A stretch of 33,375 nucleotides of DNA from Sphingomonadaceae bacterium (GTDB lineage Bacteria > Pseudomonadota > Alphaproteobacteria > Sphingomonadales > Sphingomonadaceae). Shown one piece after another: positions 8,240 through 16,446 of the stretch. Location: contig CANJQJ010000034.1 in NCBI GenBank assembly GCA_947476425.1, forward strand, positions 1-33,375, written 5' to 3'. Position 1 is the stretch's first letter. Every line of letters starts with the position of its first letter. Both the position numbers and the translations under genes were made by a program. The notes under the pieces were generated by a model. It saw nothing but the letters and a program-made list of their open reading frames with translations. It was not told where the DNA came from and searched no databases.

Positions 8240-9334
8240 CTAGAATTTCACGTCCAGCGCCTCGATTGTCTTCAAATCTTCAATGGCTGCGAAAATCCGC
8301 TCGACAATATGGACGCCGATCTGTCCCCATTCGTCCATATTCGCCAGCCATGCCTGCGCCGCATACGGCGGCCAGCGTCGATAATATTCCCAAAGCGTAT
8401 CGTCATCGGGAACGTTGACCGCGCCCGTTTCGACCAGGCACTTGCGATAATGGCGCAACAAGTCCCGGTCATTCTGGCGACGCTCCTCGATCGTCAGCGC
8501 GCCAAGCACGAAATAGGTGAAGTCGCGAATGGGCCGACCCTTGCGCACAAGCTGCCAGTCCAGCCAGACCCGCTCGCCACTGGGACGAACATAGCTGTTG
8601 CCCTGATGCGAGTCGCCATGGACGAGGCACCACGGCCCCTTTTCCTGCGTGTTCGCGAACTTCGTCAACGCATCGTAGAGAATGTGGAGGTTCGGCAGGT
8701 CATTCTTGATCCAGGCCGGGAAGAAGGCCTGATATTCCGGCTTGGGATGGTTCTTCTCGCAGAGCGGGTACATTATACGCAGCTGGTCATAATCGGTTGG
8801 CGTCTGCATCGACACTGGCAACCAGTCCGCCTGATCCAGCAGCGGGCTATCCCAGAATGCGCCATGAATCGTCGCCAGCGATGCAACCCCGCGCGCAGCT
8901 TCCTCGACGCCCATATGATCGGTGCTGCGGCCGAACTTGCCGCCTTCGATCGAGAGATCCTCCATCATGACAAGCCCCTGCCCGCTGCCGTCCTCGGCCC
9001 AGGTCGCGAAGTAGAATTCGGGAGCGGGAAAACTCACGCGGCTTCGGAAATTCTCATAGAAGCGCGCTTCGAGACGGCAGATGCCTTGGCTATCGAAGCC
9101 CGACCAGTTCGCCTTGAGGCAAACATTCTCGGGAATGCCGGCCGCTTTTCCGACATCGTTAAGCGTCAGCTTGACCTGATATTTGGTCGTATGGCTGTTA
9201 CGCAGGAAAACCTCTTCCATCTTGTGGACAACGACCCCCGGGTAACGAGACTGGAGAATGGCCGTAAGCCACTCCGCGGTGACGCCCTCCATTGTCGAAG
9301 GAATTGCGATACCGGCATGATCGAGCGTGCTCAT
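8240..9334 (-). CDS. phosphotransferase / ecdysteroid-kinase-like (CHK-like) family protein
   Basis: This is a second, clearly different APH-fold kinase (364 residues). It shows VMMEDLS (about 122-128), the catalytic loop LVHGDSHQGN (238-247) with D241 and N247, and the metal-binding LDWQ (258-261). The EDL and HGDxxxxN pattern, along with the C-terminal half, resembles the EcKinase/DUF1679 (CHK-like) family. The start is placed at ATG 9334 because GAGAGGAAAG lies 6 nt upstream; an in-frame TTG at 9352 would put that ribosome site inside the coding region. It is the middle gene of the operon, downstream of an SDR (75-nt gap) and 3 nt before the next kinase. The substrate is unknown. Confidence 0.82.
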   Translation of the reverse strand: MSTLDHAGIAIPSTMEGVTAEWLTAILQSRYPGVVVHKMEEVFLRNSHTTKYQVKLTLNDVGKAAGIPENVCLKANWSGFDSQGICRLEARFYENFRSRVSFPAPEFYFATWAEDGSGQGLVMMEDLSIEGGKFGRSTDHMGVEEAARGVASLATIHGAFWDSPLLDQADWLPVSMQTPTDYDQLRIMYPLCEKNHPKPEYQAFFPAWIKNDLPNLHILYDALTKFANTQEKGPWCLVHGDSHQGNSYVRPSGERVWLDWQLVRKGRPIRDFTYFVLGALTIEERRQNDRDLLRHYRKCLVETGAVNVPDDDTLWEYYRRWPPYAAQAWLANMDEWGQIGVHIVERIFAAIEDLKTIEALDVKF

Positions 9335-9409
9335 AGCCAACTTTCCTCTCAAGCTTGCAAAAATTCATTAGTGTGACCAGCAACTTGGTCCGTCTGTCCT
9401 GTATTCCCG

Positions 9410-10207
9410 TCACAATGTCGGATTGTCGATGATATCGGCATATGTCGGCTGATGTGCCAGCATGCCGCCATCGATACAGAGCACCTGGCCGGTTATGAAT
9501 GACGCATCATCGGAGGCCAGGAACGCCACCGCCGCCGCCATGTCCTCCCCGCGCCCATAGCGTGGCAGCAGGGTATGGCGCGCGCTCACCGTGTGAAGAT
9601 CCGGGAAACGCGCCTCGAGATCAGGATCGGTAATCAAACCGGGCGAAACCGCGTTGCTTCGGATGAATTCGCGCCCATGCTGGGTCGCCATGGTACGGGT
9701 AAGAGAGATGATCGCCGCCTTCGATGCCCCATAGGCAATGCGCGTGCTGTCGCCCGCAAGTGCCGCGTTCGAGGTCGTATTGATGATCGATCCCTTGCCG
9801 GCCTTGCGCATGTGCGGAATGACATGCTTGCAAGCGACCACATAGCCGCGGACGTTGACCTCCATGGTCTTGTCCCAGGTCTCAAGGGTTACGTTGACGA
9901 CGTCGGTGTCGTTGTTGAGAAACGCAACATCCAGCAGGGCGGCATTGTTGTGCAATATATCGATCCCGCCGAAATACTGCGCGGACCTGTTGACGAGCCG
10001 CTCGATCGAATCCGGATCGCCCGCATCGAAGGCCATGGCGAGAGCGTTTTCCCCGATCTCGTCGGCAACGCGCTCCGCGGCTTCCATCACGATATCGGCA
10101 ACGACAACCCGCGCACCTTCGCGTGCCAACCGCTTTGCGGTAGCGCCGCCGATCCTTCCACCGCCTCCGGTTACGATCGCGACCAACCCTGCCAGGCGTT
10201 GCACCAT
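9410..10207 (-). CDS. SDR family NAD(P)-dependent oxidoreductase
   Basis: This classical short-chain dehydrogenase of 265 residues has the cofactor motif TGGGGRIG near residue 15, an acidic residue after the second strand (VVVADI) suggesting NAD preference, HNNAA in place of NNAG, and the catalytic Ser (TTSN), Tyr and Lys (AYGASK). The C-terminal FITGQVLCIDGGM is typical. I chose ATG 10207 because AGGGAG lies just upstream; an alternative in-frame start at 10234 adds nine residues unlike the family. It is first in the minus-strand operon with the two kinases, suggesting oxidation or reduction of a hydroxyl/keto group in the same route. It is divergent from the MFS transporter. Confidence 0.86.
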   Translation of the reverse strand: MVQRLAGLVAIVTGGGGRIGGATAKRLAREGARVVVADIVMEAAERVADEIGENALAMAFDAGDPDSIERLVNRSAQYFGGIDILHNNAALLDVAFLNNDTDVVNVTLETWDKTMEVNVRGYVVACKHVIPHMRKAGKGSIINTTSNAALAGDSTRIAYGASKAAIISLTRTMATQHGREFIRSNAVSPGLITDPDLEARFPDLHTVSARHTLLPRYGRGEDMAAAVAFLASDDASFITGQVLCIDGGMLAHQPTYADIIDNPTL

Positions 10208-10439
10208 ATCTCTCCCTGTTTTTATATCGAGCAATGCGCCGCTGATCGGCGACGGTAGCTCGCTTTAGATCTATCGACCGAACCTGACAGAAGCATCGAC
10301 CTTCGCCAATCCATATATCTGGACCACGATACCAAAAATTCCCGGCCAAACATCGATATCTCGCACCGCCAAGCGATAGATTGCCAGTCCATGCGTCGAG
10401 ACTGTAAGCTGGCCCGGAAGGACATAAAGGGGGGAAAGC

Positions 10440-11687
10440 ATGCGCGACAACAGGCCGGCGGCGGGAAGCCAGCGATCGGAATTTGCGCAGGTCTTGATAT
10501 TGGCGCTGGGGTTCGGCCTGGTCGGGATCGACAGGTTCATGATCAGCACTTTGTTCCCGGTGATCGCAAAGGACCTGCATCTCGATTATGCCGATATCGG
10601 GACCATCACCGGGGCGCTCGCGATCGCCTGGGGCCTTGCGGCGCTCGTCATGGGCAATCTCGCCGATCGCATCGGGCGAAGAGCCGTGCTCGTCGGCGCA
10701 ATGCTTGTCTTTTCGGCATTGATTGGCTTGAGCGGGCTTGCCGCCGGGCTCGGAAGTCTGGTCCTCATTCGCATTCTCATGGGACTGGCGGACGGCGCCT
10801 ATACGCCCGCCAGCATCTCCGCCACGATGGAAGCCTCCCGTCCCGATCGGCGGGGCCGCAATATCGGCTTGCAACAGATGACTGCCTTGCTGTTCGGCCT
10901 GGGTTTCGCCCCCCTTCTCATCCCGCAGCTCCTTCACCTCATCGACTGGCGCTGGGTGTTCATATTATTTGCGCCGCCCGGGGCGCTTCTTGTCTGGCTC
11001 ACCTATCGAATCCTGCCGCCCCACACGCGCCATGAGGATCATGTTCAGGATCGCTCGAGCCTGAAGGATTGGGGCGAAGTCTTCCGCTATCGAAACATTC
11101 GCATCGGGATGGGATTGATGCTGACTTGGCTCACCTGCCTGGTCACCGTGAGTGCGTTCATGCCGAATTACATGCTCGATCATCTTCACATGCAGTTTGC
11201 GGATATGGGCACTGCAATGTCCGCCATCGGCCTCGGCGGCGCGATCGGGACGATCCTTCTACCCTGGCTCTCCGATCATATCGGACGCAAGGCAGTCATG
11301 CTTGGCGGAACCATCGGCGCAACCGGCGGGCTGATAGCGCTATCCCTGTGCGGCCCGAATGTTTTGGCACTGTTCGCATGCCTTTTTGCCATCATGTTCT
11401 GTGTGATGGCTCTCATCACCCTTACGGTCGGGCCATTGTGCCAGGAAACCGTGCCGTTGCGATTGGCTGCTACCGCTTCGGGGCTTGTGATCGCGGTTGG
11501 TGAACTGTTCGGCGGCGGCCTTGCCCCCATCCTGGCCGGGCATGTCGCTCAATCGTTCGGCATCGGCCATGTGTTGTGGCTGCCGATCGCCACGATGTTG
11601 ATTGGCATCTTCCTTTGCCTGATGACTGAAGAAACGGCCTCGCCGGTCCGGCGGTCCACTGAGGATGCCCCCAGCGCGCCGGTGTAA
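10440..11687 (+). CDS. MFS transporter
   Basis: This 415-residue major facilitator has about twelve hydrophobic segments. The loop after TM2 carries the motif-A signature GNLADRIGRRAVLVG (about 74-88), and a degenerate copy, LSDHIGRKAVMLGG, follows in the second half. The general look is that of the aromatic-acid:H+ symporter/metabolite group rather than of a drug pump, but the substrate cannot be read from sequence. A strong ribosome site (AAGGGGGGAAAGC) precedes the ATG at 10440. It is divergent from the SDR-kinase operon across a 232-bp spacer, a common layout for a substrate importer and its catabolic genes. Confidence 0.85.
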   Translation: MRDNRPAAGSQRSEFAQVLILALGFGLVGIDRFMISTLFPVIAKDLHLDYADIGTITGALAIAWGLAALVMGNLADRIGRRAVLVGAMLVFSALIGLSGLAAGLGSLVLIRILMGLADGAYTPASISATMEASRPDRRGRNIGLQQMTALLFGLGFAPLLIPQLLHLIDWRWVFILFAPPGALLVWLTYRILPPHTRHEDHVQDRSSLKDWGEVFRYRNIRIGMGLMLTWLTCLVTVSAFMPNYMLDHLHMQFADMGTAMSAIGLGGAIGTILLPWLSDHIGRKAVMLGGTIGATGGLIALSLCGPNVLALFACLFAIMFCVMALITLTVGPLCQETVPLRLAATASGLVIAVGELFGGGLAPILAGHVAQSFGIGHVLWLPIATMLIGIFLCLMTEETASPVRRSTEDAPSAPV

Positions 11688-11737
11688 TTACCACGCGGAA
11701 ATTCTGGATTGAGGTGACGATCGGAGGCCATTATCAA

Positions 11738-12001
11738 ATGGGAATCGCTCTCGGCTTTCTCGTGCTCATCAATCTATGGACGGCATTTCGATTTTGGCAG
11801 GACAAACAGCGGGCACGAGAAGGTCGACGGCGGATTCCCGAGGCCGATCTTCTCGGGCTTGCCATTTTGGGCGGAACACCAGGTGCCTTTCTTGCAAGGC
11901 ACCTGTTTCGCCACAAGACCCGCAAGCAGCCATTTTCCAACTATCTATGGCTGATCGGCGCCGTGCAAATCGGCCTTATTGCGGGGTGGCGCCTTGCCTG
12001 A
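11738..12001 (+). CDS. DUF1294 family small membrane protein
   Basis: This 87-residue protein has an N-terminal hydrophobic helix (MGIALGFLVLINLWTAF), then the family-typical DKQRAREGRRRIPEADLLGLAILGGTPGAF block, RHKTRKQPF, and a second C-terminal helix. Function of the family is unknown. GGAGG lies 10 nt before the ATG at 11738; an in-frame GTG at 11714 is possible but has no good ribosome site. It follows the MFS gene by 50 bp and may be co-transcribed. Confidence 0.75.
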   Translation: MGIALGFLVLINLWTAFRFWQDKQRAREGRRRIPEADLLGLAILGGTPGAFLARHLFRHKTRKQPFSNYLWLIGAVQIGLIAGWRLA

Positions 12002-12106
12002 ATTTCACCATGCCACGGAACAACTCTTCAAATTCGGCGGTTGATCCATGATAACTCAGAATCGAACAGCAGTTCATTTCGGTCAATTCTGCCTGGAGTA
12101 ACGAAC

Positions 12107-12766
12107 ATCTGCTTTTCAGCGACTGCAAGCTTCATCTCCGGCACCGCGCTCATTACGGCAGGCGCGATCACCGTTCGCCGGGCAGGTGGCATGAACGAGC
12201 TACCCTACGCAGCGACCTCGATAATTTTCGGGATACAGCAACTCATCGAAGGAAATCTTTGGCTGAAATTGCCGGTGCAATCGCCAACGACGCATGCCTT
12301 GGCCGTCGCGTATCTGCTGTTTTCACACGTTCTCTGGCCAATCTACGTGCCGGCCGCCGTGATGATGATCGAACCGCTGGCTGCCCGACGGAGGCACCTC
12401 ATATTACCAGTATCGGCGGGCGCGGCGGCCGGAATATTCTATCTGGCCATGCTGCTCACCACACCCGTCTCGGCGACCATCAAGGGCCAGCACATCGGCT
12501 ACCACATCCTGCATCCCTATCATGCCATTGCGCTCACGCTTTACCTGACCGGCACCTGCGTCGCGCCGCTGCTATCGAGCTACAAGACCATACGCATGTT
12601 CGGAATCGCCATCGTCATCTCGCTGCTCGCGACCTACGTGGCTTATTCCCATTGGTTTGTATCGGTCTGGTGTTTCTTCGCGGCATTGATGAGCGGCTTG
12701 GTGTTTCTCCACTTTGCCCGGCGTCGTACCGACGAGGTTGAAACATCCGTCGCACGGTCCGCATGA
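12107..12766 (+). CDS. DUF6629 family membrane protein with apparent ATC start
   Basis: The product is a roughly 220-residue protein with several transmembrane segments. From memory of the family, members normally begin Met-Cys-Phe-Ser-Ala-Thr-Ala-Ser-Phe. Here that block reads Ile-Cys-Phe-Ser-Ala-Thr-Ala-Ser-Phe, with ATC at 12107-12109 where ATG is expected. A GGAG at 12095-12098 sits 8 nt upstream, exactly right for initiation at this codon. The frame is open further upstream, to a TTG at 12041, which would add 22 polar residues (MIHDNSESNSSS…) not expected in the family. Later features are YAATSIIFGIQQLIEGNLW and GYHILHPYHAIALTLY. Either ATC is used inefficiently, TTG is used, or the gene is damaged. 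Confidence 0.7.
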   Translation: MCFSATASFISGTALITAGAITVRRAGGMNELPYAATSIIFGIQQLIEGNLWLKLPVQSPTTHALAVAYLLFSHVLWPIYVPAAVMMIEPLAARRRHLILPVSAGAAAGIFYLAMLLTTPVSATIKGQHIGYHILHPYHAIALTLYLTGTCVAPLLSSYKTIRMFGIAIVISLLATYVAYSHWFVSVWCFFAALMSGLVFLHFARRRTDEVETSVARSA

Positions 12767-12785
12767 CCATCTGACAATCAAGATC

Positions 12786-12953
12786 TAGAGTCGGTTTCAG
12801 TAAAATTAAAACATCTTCATCCCGACGCCGCTTCGTCATCCCGACGAAAGTCGGGATCCATGGGACCCACAGGTCCCGCTATCGAAACACCACTGCAACG
12901 TGGATCCCGGCGTCCGCCGGGATGACGTTTCAATTATTCTGAAACAGAATCTA
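12786..12953. repeat. MITE-like element with 27-bp terminal inverted repeats
   Basis: The ends 12786-12812 and 12927-12953 are inverted copies matching at 22 of 27 positions, beginning TAGA(G/T)TC. Inside are nested palindromes: CCCGACGAAAGTCGGG on the left and GGATCCCGGCGTCCGCCGGGATG on the right. There is no coding capacity. The right end coincides with the 3' end of the VOC gene: its stop TAG (12953-12951) is the first three bases of the terminal repeat. The element likely moved using a transposase encoded elsewhere. Confidence 0.7.
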
Positions 12954-13466
12954 TGCCGATTCGCGTTTCGAGGTCAGCCTCGGAACCCAGCTATTCATCA
13001 GCGCCACGATCTCGGGCGAGAACCAGCAATGCTCGATATAATGACCAACCGTGGCGCGTTCGTCGGTGTAGAACCAGCGCACCTTGTCTTCAGCCCATCC
13101 GTCCACGACGATCGGGTGCGCTTCTGTATCGATGCCTGCGCGATATTCCTCGAAATCCTCGAGCGTGCCGTGAACCGTGACGCCGATATGATGGAAGAGC
13201 ATCGCGAAGCTTCCGTCCTTGGGCAAGGGATCGGAATATACGGCATCGTTGAAGCCCAGCGGTTCGATGACCTCGAACTCCGTATCCGCCGTCCGGACGA
13301 GCGCGATCTTCAAGGCGGGCTGGTTGGGGTGGCTTGGATTATCGACGGTGTTCATCACGTGAAACTTGGTGAAGCCGAACGCGGCGTCAAGCCGGCGCAA
13401 CGCCTCGTCGAGATCCGTCGTGACATAAGCCATCTGGTGATATTTCAGGTTCGGGAAAGTAAGCAT
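12951..13466 (-). CDS. VOC family (glyoxalase/extradiol dioxygenase fold) protein
   Basis: This 171-residue protein has two halves of the vicinal-oxygen-chelate fold. Candidate metal ligands are H10 (KYHQ), E65 or E68 (FEVIEPL), H92/H93 (FHHIGV) and E145 (HYIEHCWF). Length fits a single-module lyase, isomerase or dioxygenase-like protein. It lies 35 bp downstream of the alkylsulfatase-like gene on the same strand and is likely co-transcribed. A MITE-like element abuts the 3' end and provides the stop codon, so the original C-terminus may have been slightly different. Substrate unknown. Confidence 0.8.
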   Translation of the reverse strand: MLTFPNLKYHQMAYVTTDLDEALRRLDAAFGFTKFHVMNTVDNPSHPNQPALKIALVRTADTEFEVIEPLGFNDAVYSDPLPKDGSFAMLFHHIGVTVHGTLEDFEEYRAGIDTEAHPIVVDGWAEDKVRWFYTDERATVGHYIEHCWFSPEIVALMNSWVPRLTSKRESA

Positions 13467-13501
13467 TGGGAGTTCCTAGATCTCTGGATGTGTGAACATG
13501 A

Positions 13502-14761
13502 TCACTCGCCGTTCAGTGCTGCCTTTGTAGCGATGATCCGCCCCTCCAGCCAGCCGAGCTCGTCGAAATGCACGCCGGCATTGGCGATCGCGAGCGCCTC
13601 GTAAGCTGCAAGCGAAGCCTCCAGCGCCGGTCGGTTCGAAGGTTCGGCAGCCAGCGCAATCTCGGTGAGGTGAAGCGCCTCGACATTCTCTCCGGCCGCG
13701 ACGCGTGCCTTCGCCTTCTCGGCCAGCGCCGTAGCGCCGCCAGCCAATGCCGCGACTTCCGGCCACACGCTGCTCGGCGGCACACCGTAAAGCTCGGTCG
13801 TCGAGGCATGCTGGAACCAGCCCGCATATTCTTCCCACACGGCCCGCACATACCAGGATACCGGACCCCGTCCCGGCGCCAGCACCAGATGATCCGGCAG
13901 CGCGATCTCGCGCATCAAGGTCTTGACGTCCTTCTGCGCATTCATGCCCTTGACGGTTTCATCATGGATGTAGCTGACGGCGGCGTGAAGCTTGCCGAGG
14001 TCCGCGGCGACGCGGTCCTTGCCGATCGTCGGCTCGTCATGGCCAGTCACCATCATCTCGGGCTCAAGCGCAATCAACCGCGCGATATCGTTCAGGAAGC
14101 GCGGGACGCTACGCTGACGATCACCCCGGATCGTCGAAAAATGAGGCGGTGCGCCATAGAGTGCGCCCATCAGGTTGCCGACGAACAACGTCTTTTCCTT
14201 GGGCATCCATACCGCGAGCGAATCCAGGGTCTCCCCCGCCGGCGTGGAAATCAGTTCATAGTCCCGACTCCCCACCGAAAATTTGTGGGTGTCGGCGAAG
14301 AGCGTCATATTCTCCGGATCACGCGTAGCAAACCAGTTGTGATCGGGCGATCCCGGCGGGACCAGCGCCGCGAGCACGCGCTGATTACGCGGTCCAAAAA
14401 AGGCGCCGAGCATCTTTCTTTCCGCACAAATCTGCGGAAACGCGCGCTGGCCGATCGTTTCCACGCCTGGGTCAGCAAAAAATTCCCAACCGCCGGTATG
14501 GTCCGGATGGCTCTGGGTATAGACGATCTTCGCGACCTTGAGCGGGCGGCCGAGCAGTTCCTCGAAACGCTCGCGGGTTCGCTTGCCCTGGACTGCAAGC
14601 GCGGTGTTGATCACCACGTCACCGGCTGGGTCGGTTATGACATAGGCGTTCGTCGTGCTGCGGGACATCAGCAGATGGTCGTTGATCCGTTCCGCGGGCT
14701 TGGCAGGATCCCAGGCGATCGAAGCGATCATCTGATGATCGGCGGTTCTCGGCAAAGTCAT
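13502..14761 (-). CDS. MBL-fold metallo-hydrolase with alkylsulfatase-like dimerisation region
   Basis: This 419-residue protein resembles linear alkylsulfatases of the SdsA type, which hydrolyse sulfate esters using two zinc ions. The metal motif reads TQSHPDHTGG (82-91): H85, D87 and H88 are present but the first ligand is Gln (Q83). GETLDSLAVW (176-185) provides the Glu that replaces His in SdsA-like enzymes. GHDEP (around 259) supplies another His. The C-terminal half has the dimerisation motif YVRAVWEEYAGWFQHAS, but the usual SCP2-like C-terminal domain is absent or reduced. GGAGAG lies just upstream of the ATG. The altered zinc motif leaves its real substrate open: sulfate ester, other ester or lactone. 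Confidence 0.8.
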   Translation of the reverse strand: MTLPRTADHQMIASIAWDPAKPAERINDHLLMSRSTTNAYVITDPAGDVVINTALAVQGKRTRERFEELLGRPLKVAKIVYTQSHPDHTGGWEFFADPGVETIGQRAFPQICAERKMLGAFFGPRNQRVLAALVPPGSPDHNWFATRDPENMTLFADTHKFSVGSRDYELISTPAGETLDSLAVWMPKEKTLFVGNLMGALYGAPPHFSTIRGDRQRSVPRFLNDIARLIALEPEMMVTGHDEPTIGKDRVAADLGKLHAAVSYIHDETVKGMNAQKDVKTLMREIALPDHLVLAPGRGPVSWYVRAVWEEYAGWFQHASTTELYGVPPSSVWPEVAALAGGATALAEKAKARVAAGENVEALHLTEIALAAEPSNRPALEASLAAYEALAIANAGVHFDELGWLEGRIIATKAALNGE

Positions 14762-14906
14762 TCAGCTCTCCATAGGCTTGGGTGCTCTTCGCACATATTC
14801 GTTGGCCTCATTGGGACACGCGATTGAAGAGCAGGCAAGTATGCTGGGCCGTATCTCGATAATGAGTCTGATTTGGCATAATGTTAGTAGGGGCTGAGCC
14901 GCGCCC

Positions 14907-16292
14907 TCATGATACCCGCTCGAAGATCACGACGCGCTGATCGGGGCTGACGGCAGTCAGTTTGACGCTCAGGTCGTCGCCGGGCGCAACGCCGTTGGTG
15001 GCAAGCCGGGCGACCACTGGCAGGTCGCGTAACTGCATCCGCACGCCACGCTCATCGACATCGGTGACAATCGCTGGAAATATCTTCCCTTCATCGGCCT
15101 GCAACATCACGGCCTCGGCCAGATCGACCACGGCCCGCTCGATCTGGCCGCCAAGCGCGTCGGCACGCGCCATGACCTTGGGCAGCTTGCCGAAGGCCTC
15201 GCTGACGACGTCCGGCACAGGATGGCCGTTGGCAATCGCAAGCGTAGCGCGCACCACATAGCGATCGGCAAGACGTCGCAGCGGCGCGGTGCTGTGCGCG
15301 TAAGTTGCACCCATTGCCGCATGCCATGGCACAACGCCATCCCGATATGGCACATAGGATGCGCCGGCGCCGGCACGGCGAATGGCCAGCATAATCGCCG
15401 CCTCTCTGGGTTGCCCGGGATCGAGACCGTGCTCGAACTGCGCCAGCGTCGCGTTTTCGGGCCATGTCATCCCGAATGCGCGAGCGGTAATGCGCAACCG
15501 CTTGATCGCCCGCTCGTCTGGCTCGGCCATCACCCTGAACAGTCCGGTATGCTGCGCCTGGAGTGCATCTGCGATCGCCATGTTGGTGGCCAGCGACATG
15601 GCGGCGTTGTTATCTTCCGACTTCAGGCGGGGCCGAAACAGCAGTCCAAAACGCCCGTTTCCCAAGGCCGCGACCTCTTGCTCGGGGGGATCCACGCGCG
15701 CAGCCCCACGGCGATCCTCCGCCATTTCGATACGGGTCGCCAGCTCGGCAAAATCTGCAGGCAGGTCCTCCGCCCGAACGCGGTCATATGCCAGCTTTGC
15801 GGTGCTGCGGATGATCGCGCGCTCCGCGCCCTCGAGACGGACCGAACCGTCGATCGCCACGCGCACCGTGAATATCACGGCCGGTCGCGGTCCATCCGGT
15901 AGCAGGCTCGCGGCGCCCTCGCTCAATACCGGCGGATACAGACCGGCCTTGCCATCGGGCAGGTACAGGGTAGTGCCGCGCCGCCAAGCCTCGACGTCGA
16001 TCGGGTCACCGTCGTCGACAAACCAGGCGACATCGGCAATGGCATAATGCAGCAGGAGGTCGGCTCCGCTGCGCTCTATCGTGAATGCCTGGTCGAGATC
16101 GGTGGATTGTGCGGGATCCAGCGTCACGAAAGGCCAGCTCGTACGATCCGCATGCTCGGTGGGCCGGCGTTTTGCTGCAGCTTCGGCGGCAGCGAGGACA
16201 TTGGCGGGAAACGCGTCCGGCACCTGGAACTCGCTTCGAATGGCAACCAGCCCGCGCCCGAGCGCGTTGGCAGGATCGGCGAGTGCCTTCAT
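14907..16292 (-). CDS. RNB domain-containing ribonuclease (RNase II/R family)
   Basis: This 461-residue protein consists mostly of the RNB catalytic domain of 3'-to-5' exoribonucleases. The magnesium site is visible as LDPAQSTDLDQAF (58-70; D59, D65, D67). Further family blocks are HYAIADVAWFVDDGD, the YLPDGKAGLYPPVLSEGAASLLPDG region, and HSTAPLRRLADRYV, which holds the conserved Arg of the active site. A short S1-like C-terminus ends the protein. Compared with RNase II (about 640) it lacks the N-terminal cold-shock domains, as do other compact alphaproteobacterial homologues. A 145-bp gap separates it from the metallo-hydrolase upstream region. It is probably unrelated to the surrounding metabolic genes. 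Confidence 0.85.
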   Translation of the reverse strand: MKALADPANALGRGLVAIRSEFQVPDAFPANVLAAAEAAAKRRPTEHADRTSWPFVTLDPAQSTDLDQAFTIERSGADLLLHYAIADVAWFVDDGDPIDVEAWRRGTTLYLPDGKAGLYPPVLSEGAASLLPDGPRPAVIFTVRVAIDGSVRLEGAERAIIRSTAKLAYDRVRAEDLPADFAELATRIEMAEDRRGAARVDPPEQEVAALGNGRFGLLFRPRLKSEDNNAAMSLATNMAIADALQAQHTGLFRVMAEPDERAIKRLRITARAFGMTWPENATLAQFEHGLDPGQPREAAIMLAIRRAGAGASYVPYRDGVVPWHAAMGATYAHSTAPLRRLADRYVVRATLAIANGHPVPDVVSEAFGKLPKVMARADALGGQIERAVVDLAEAVMLQADEGKIFPAIVTDVDERGVRMQLRDLPVVARLATNGVAPGDDLSVKLTAVSPDQRVVIFERVS

Positions 16293-16446
16293 CGTCCAGT
16301 CGCTCGCAGGGGCCCGTATTCACGGTCGCCGGGGTATCCGGCGGAGGAATGCAACATCGAATCCTGACTCCCGTTCAATCTGTTTTTCTGGCCATTTTTG
16401 CGAACTTGATCATTATCAGCCAACGAAACTGAATGGGAGAAAGAAC

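Noticed and set aside
7127-9334. Antibiotic-resistance phosphotransferases
   Set aside because: The APH fold is shared by many metabolic kinases, and the operon with an SDR and no resistance markers suggests metabolism.
7667-9376. 569-codon open frame opposite the two kinases
   Set aside because: It is a long antisense shadow frame; the minus-strand proteins carry the conserved kinase motifs.
14782-14794. GTGC-N5-GCAC dyad upstream of the metallo-hydrolase as an operator
   Set aside because: The arms are only 4 bp and such a match is expected by chance.
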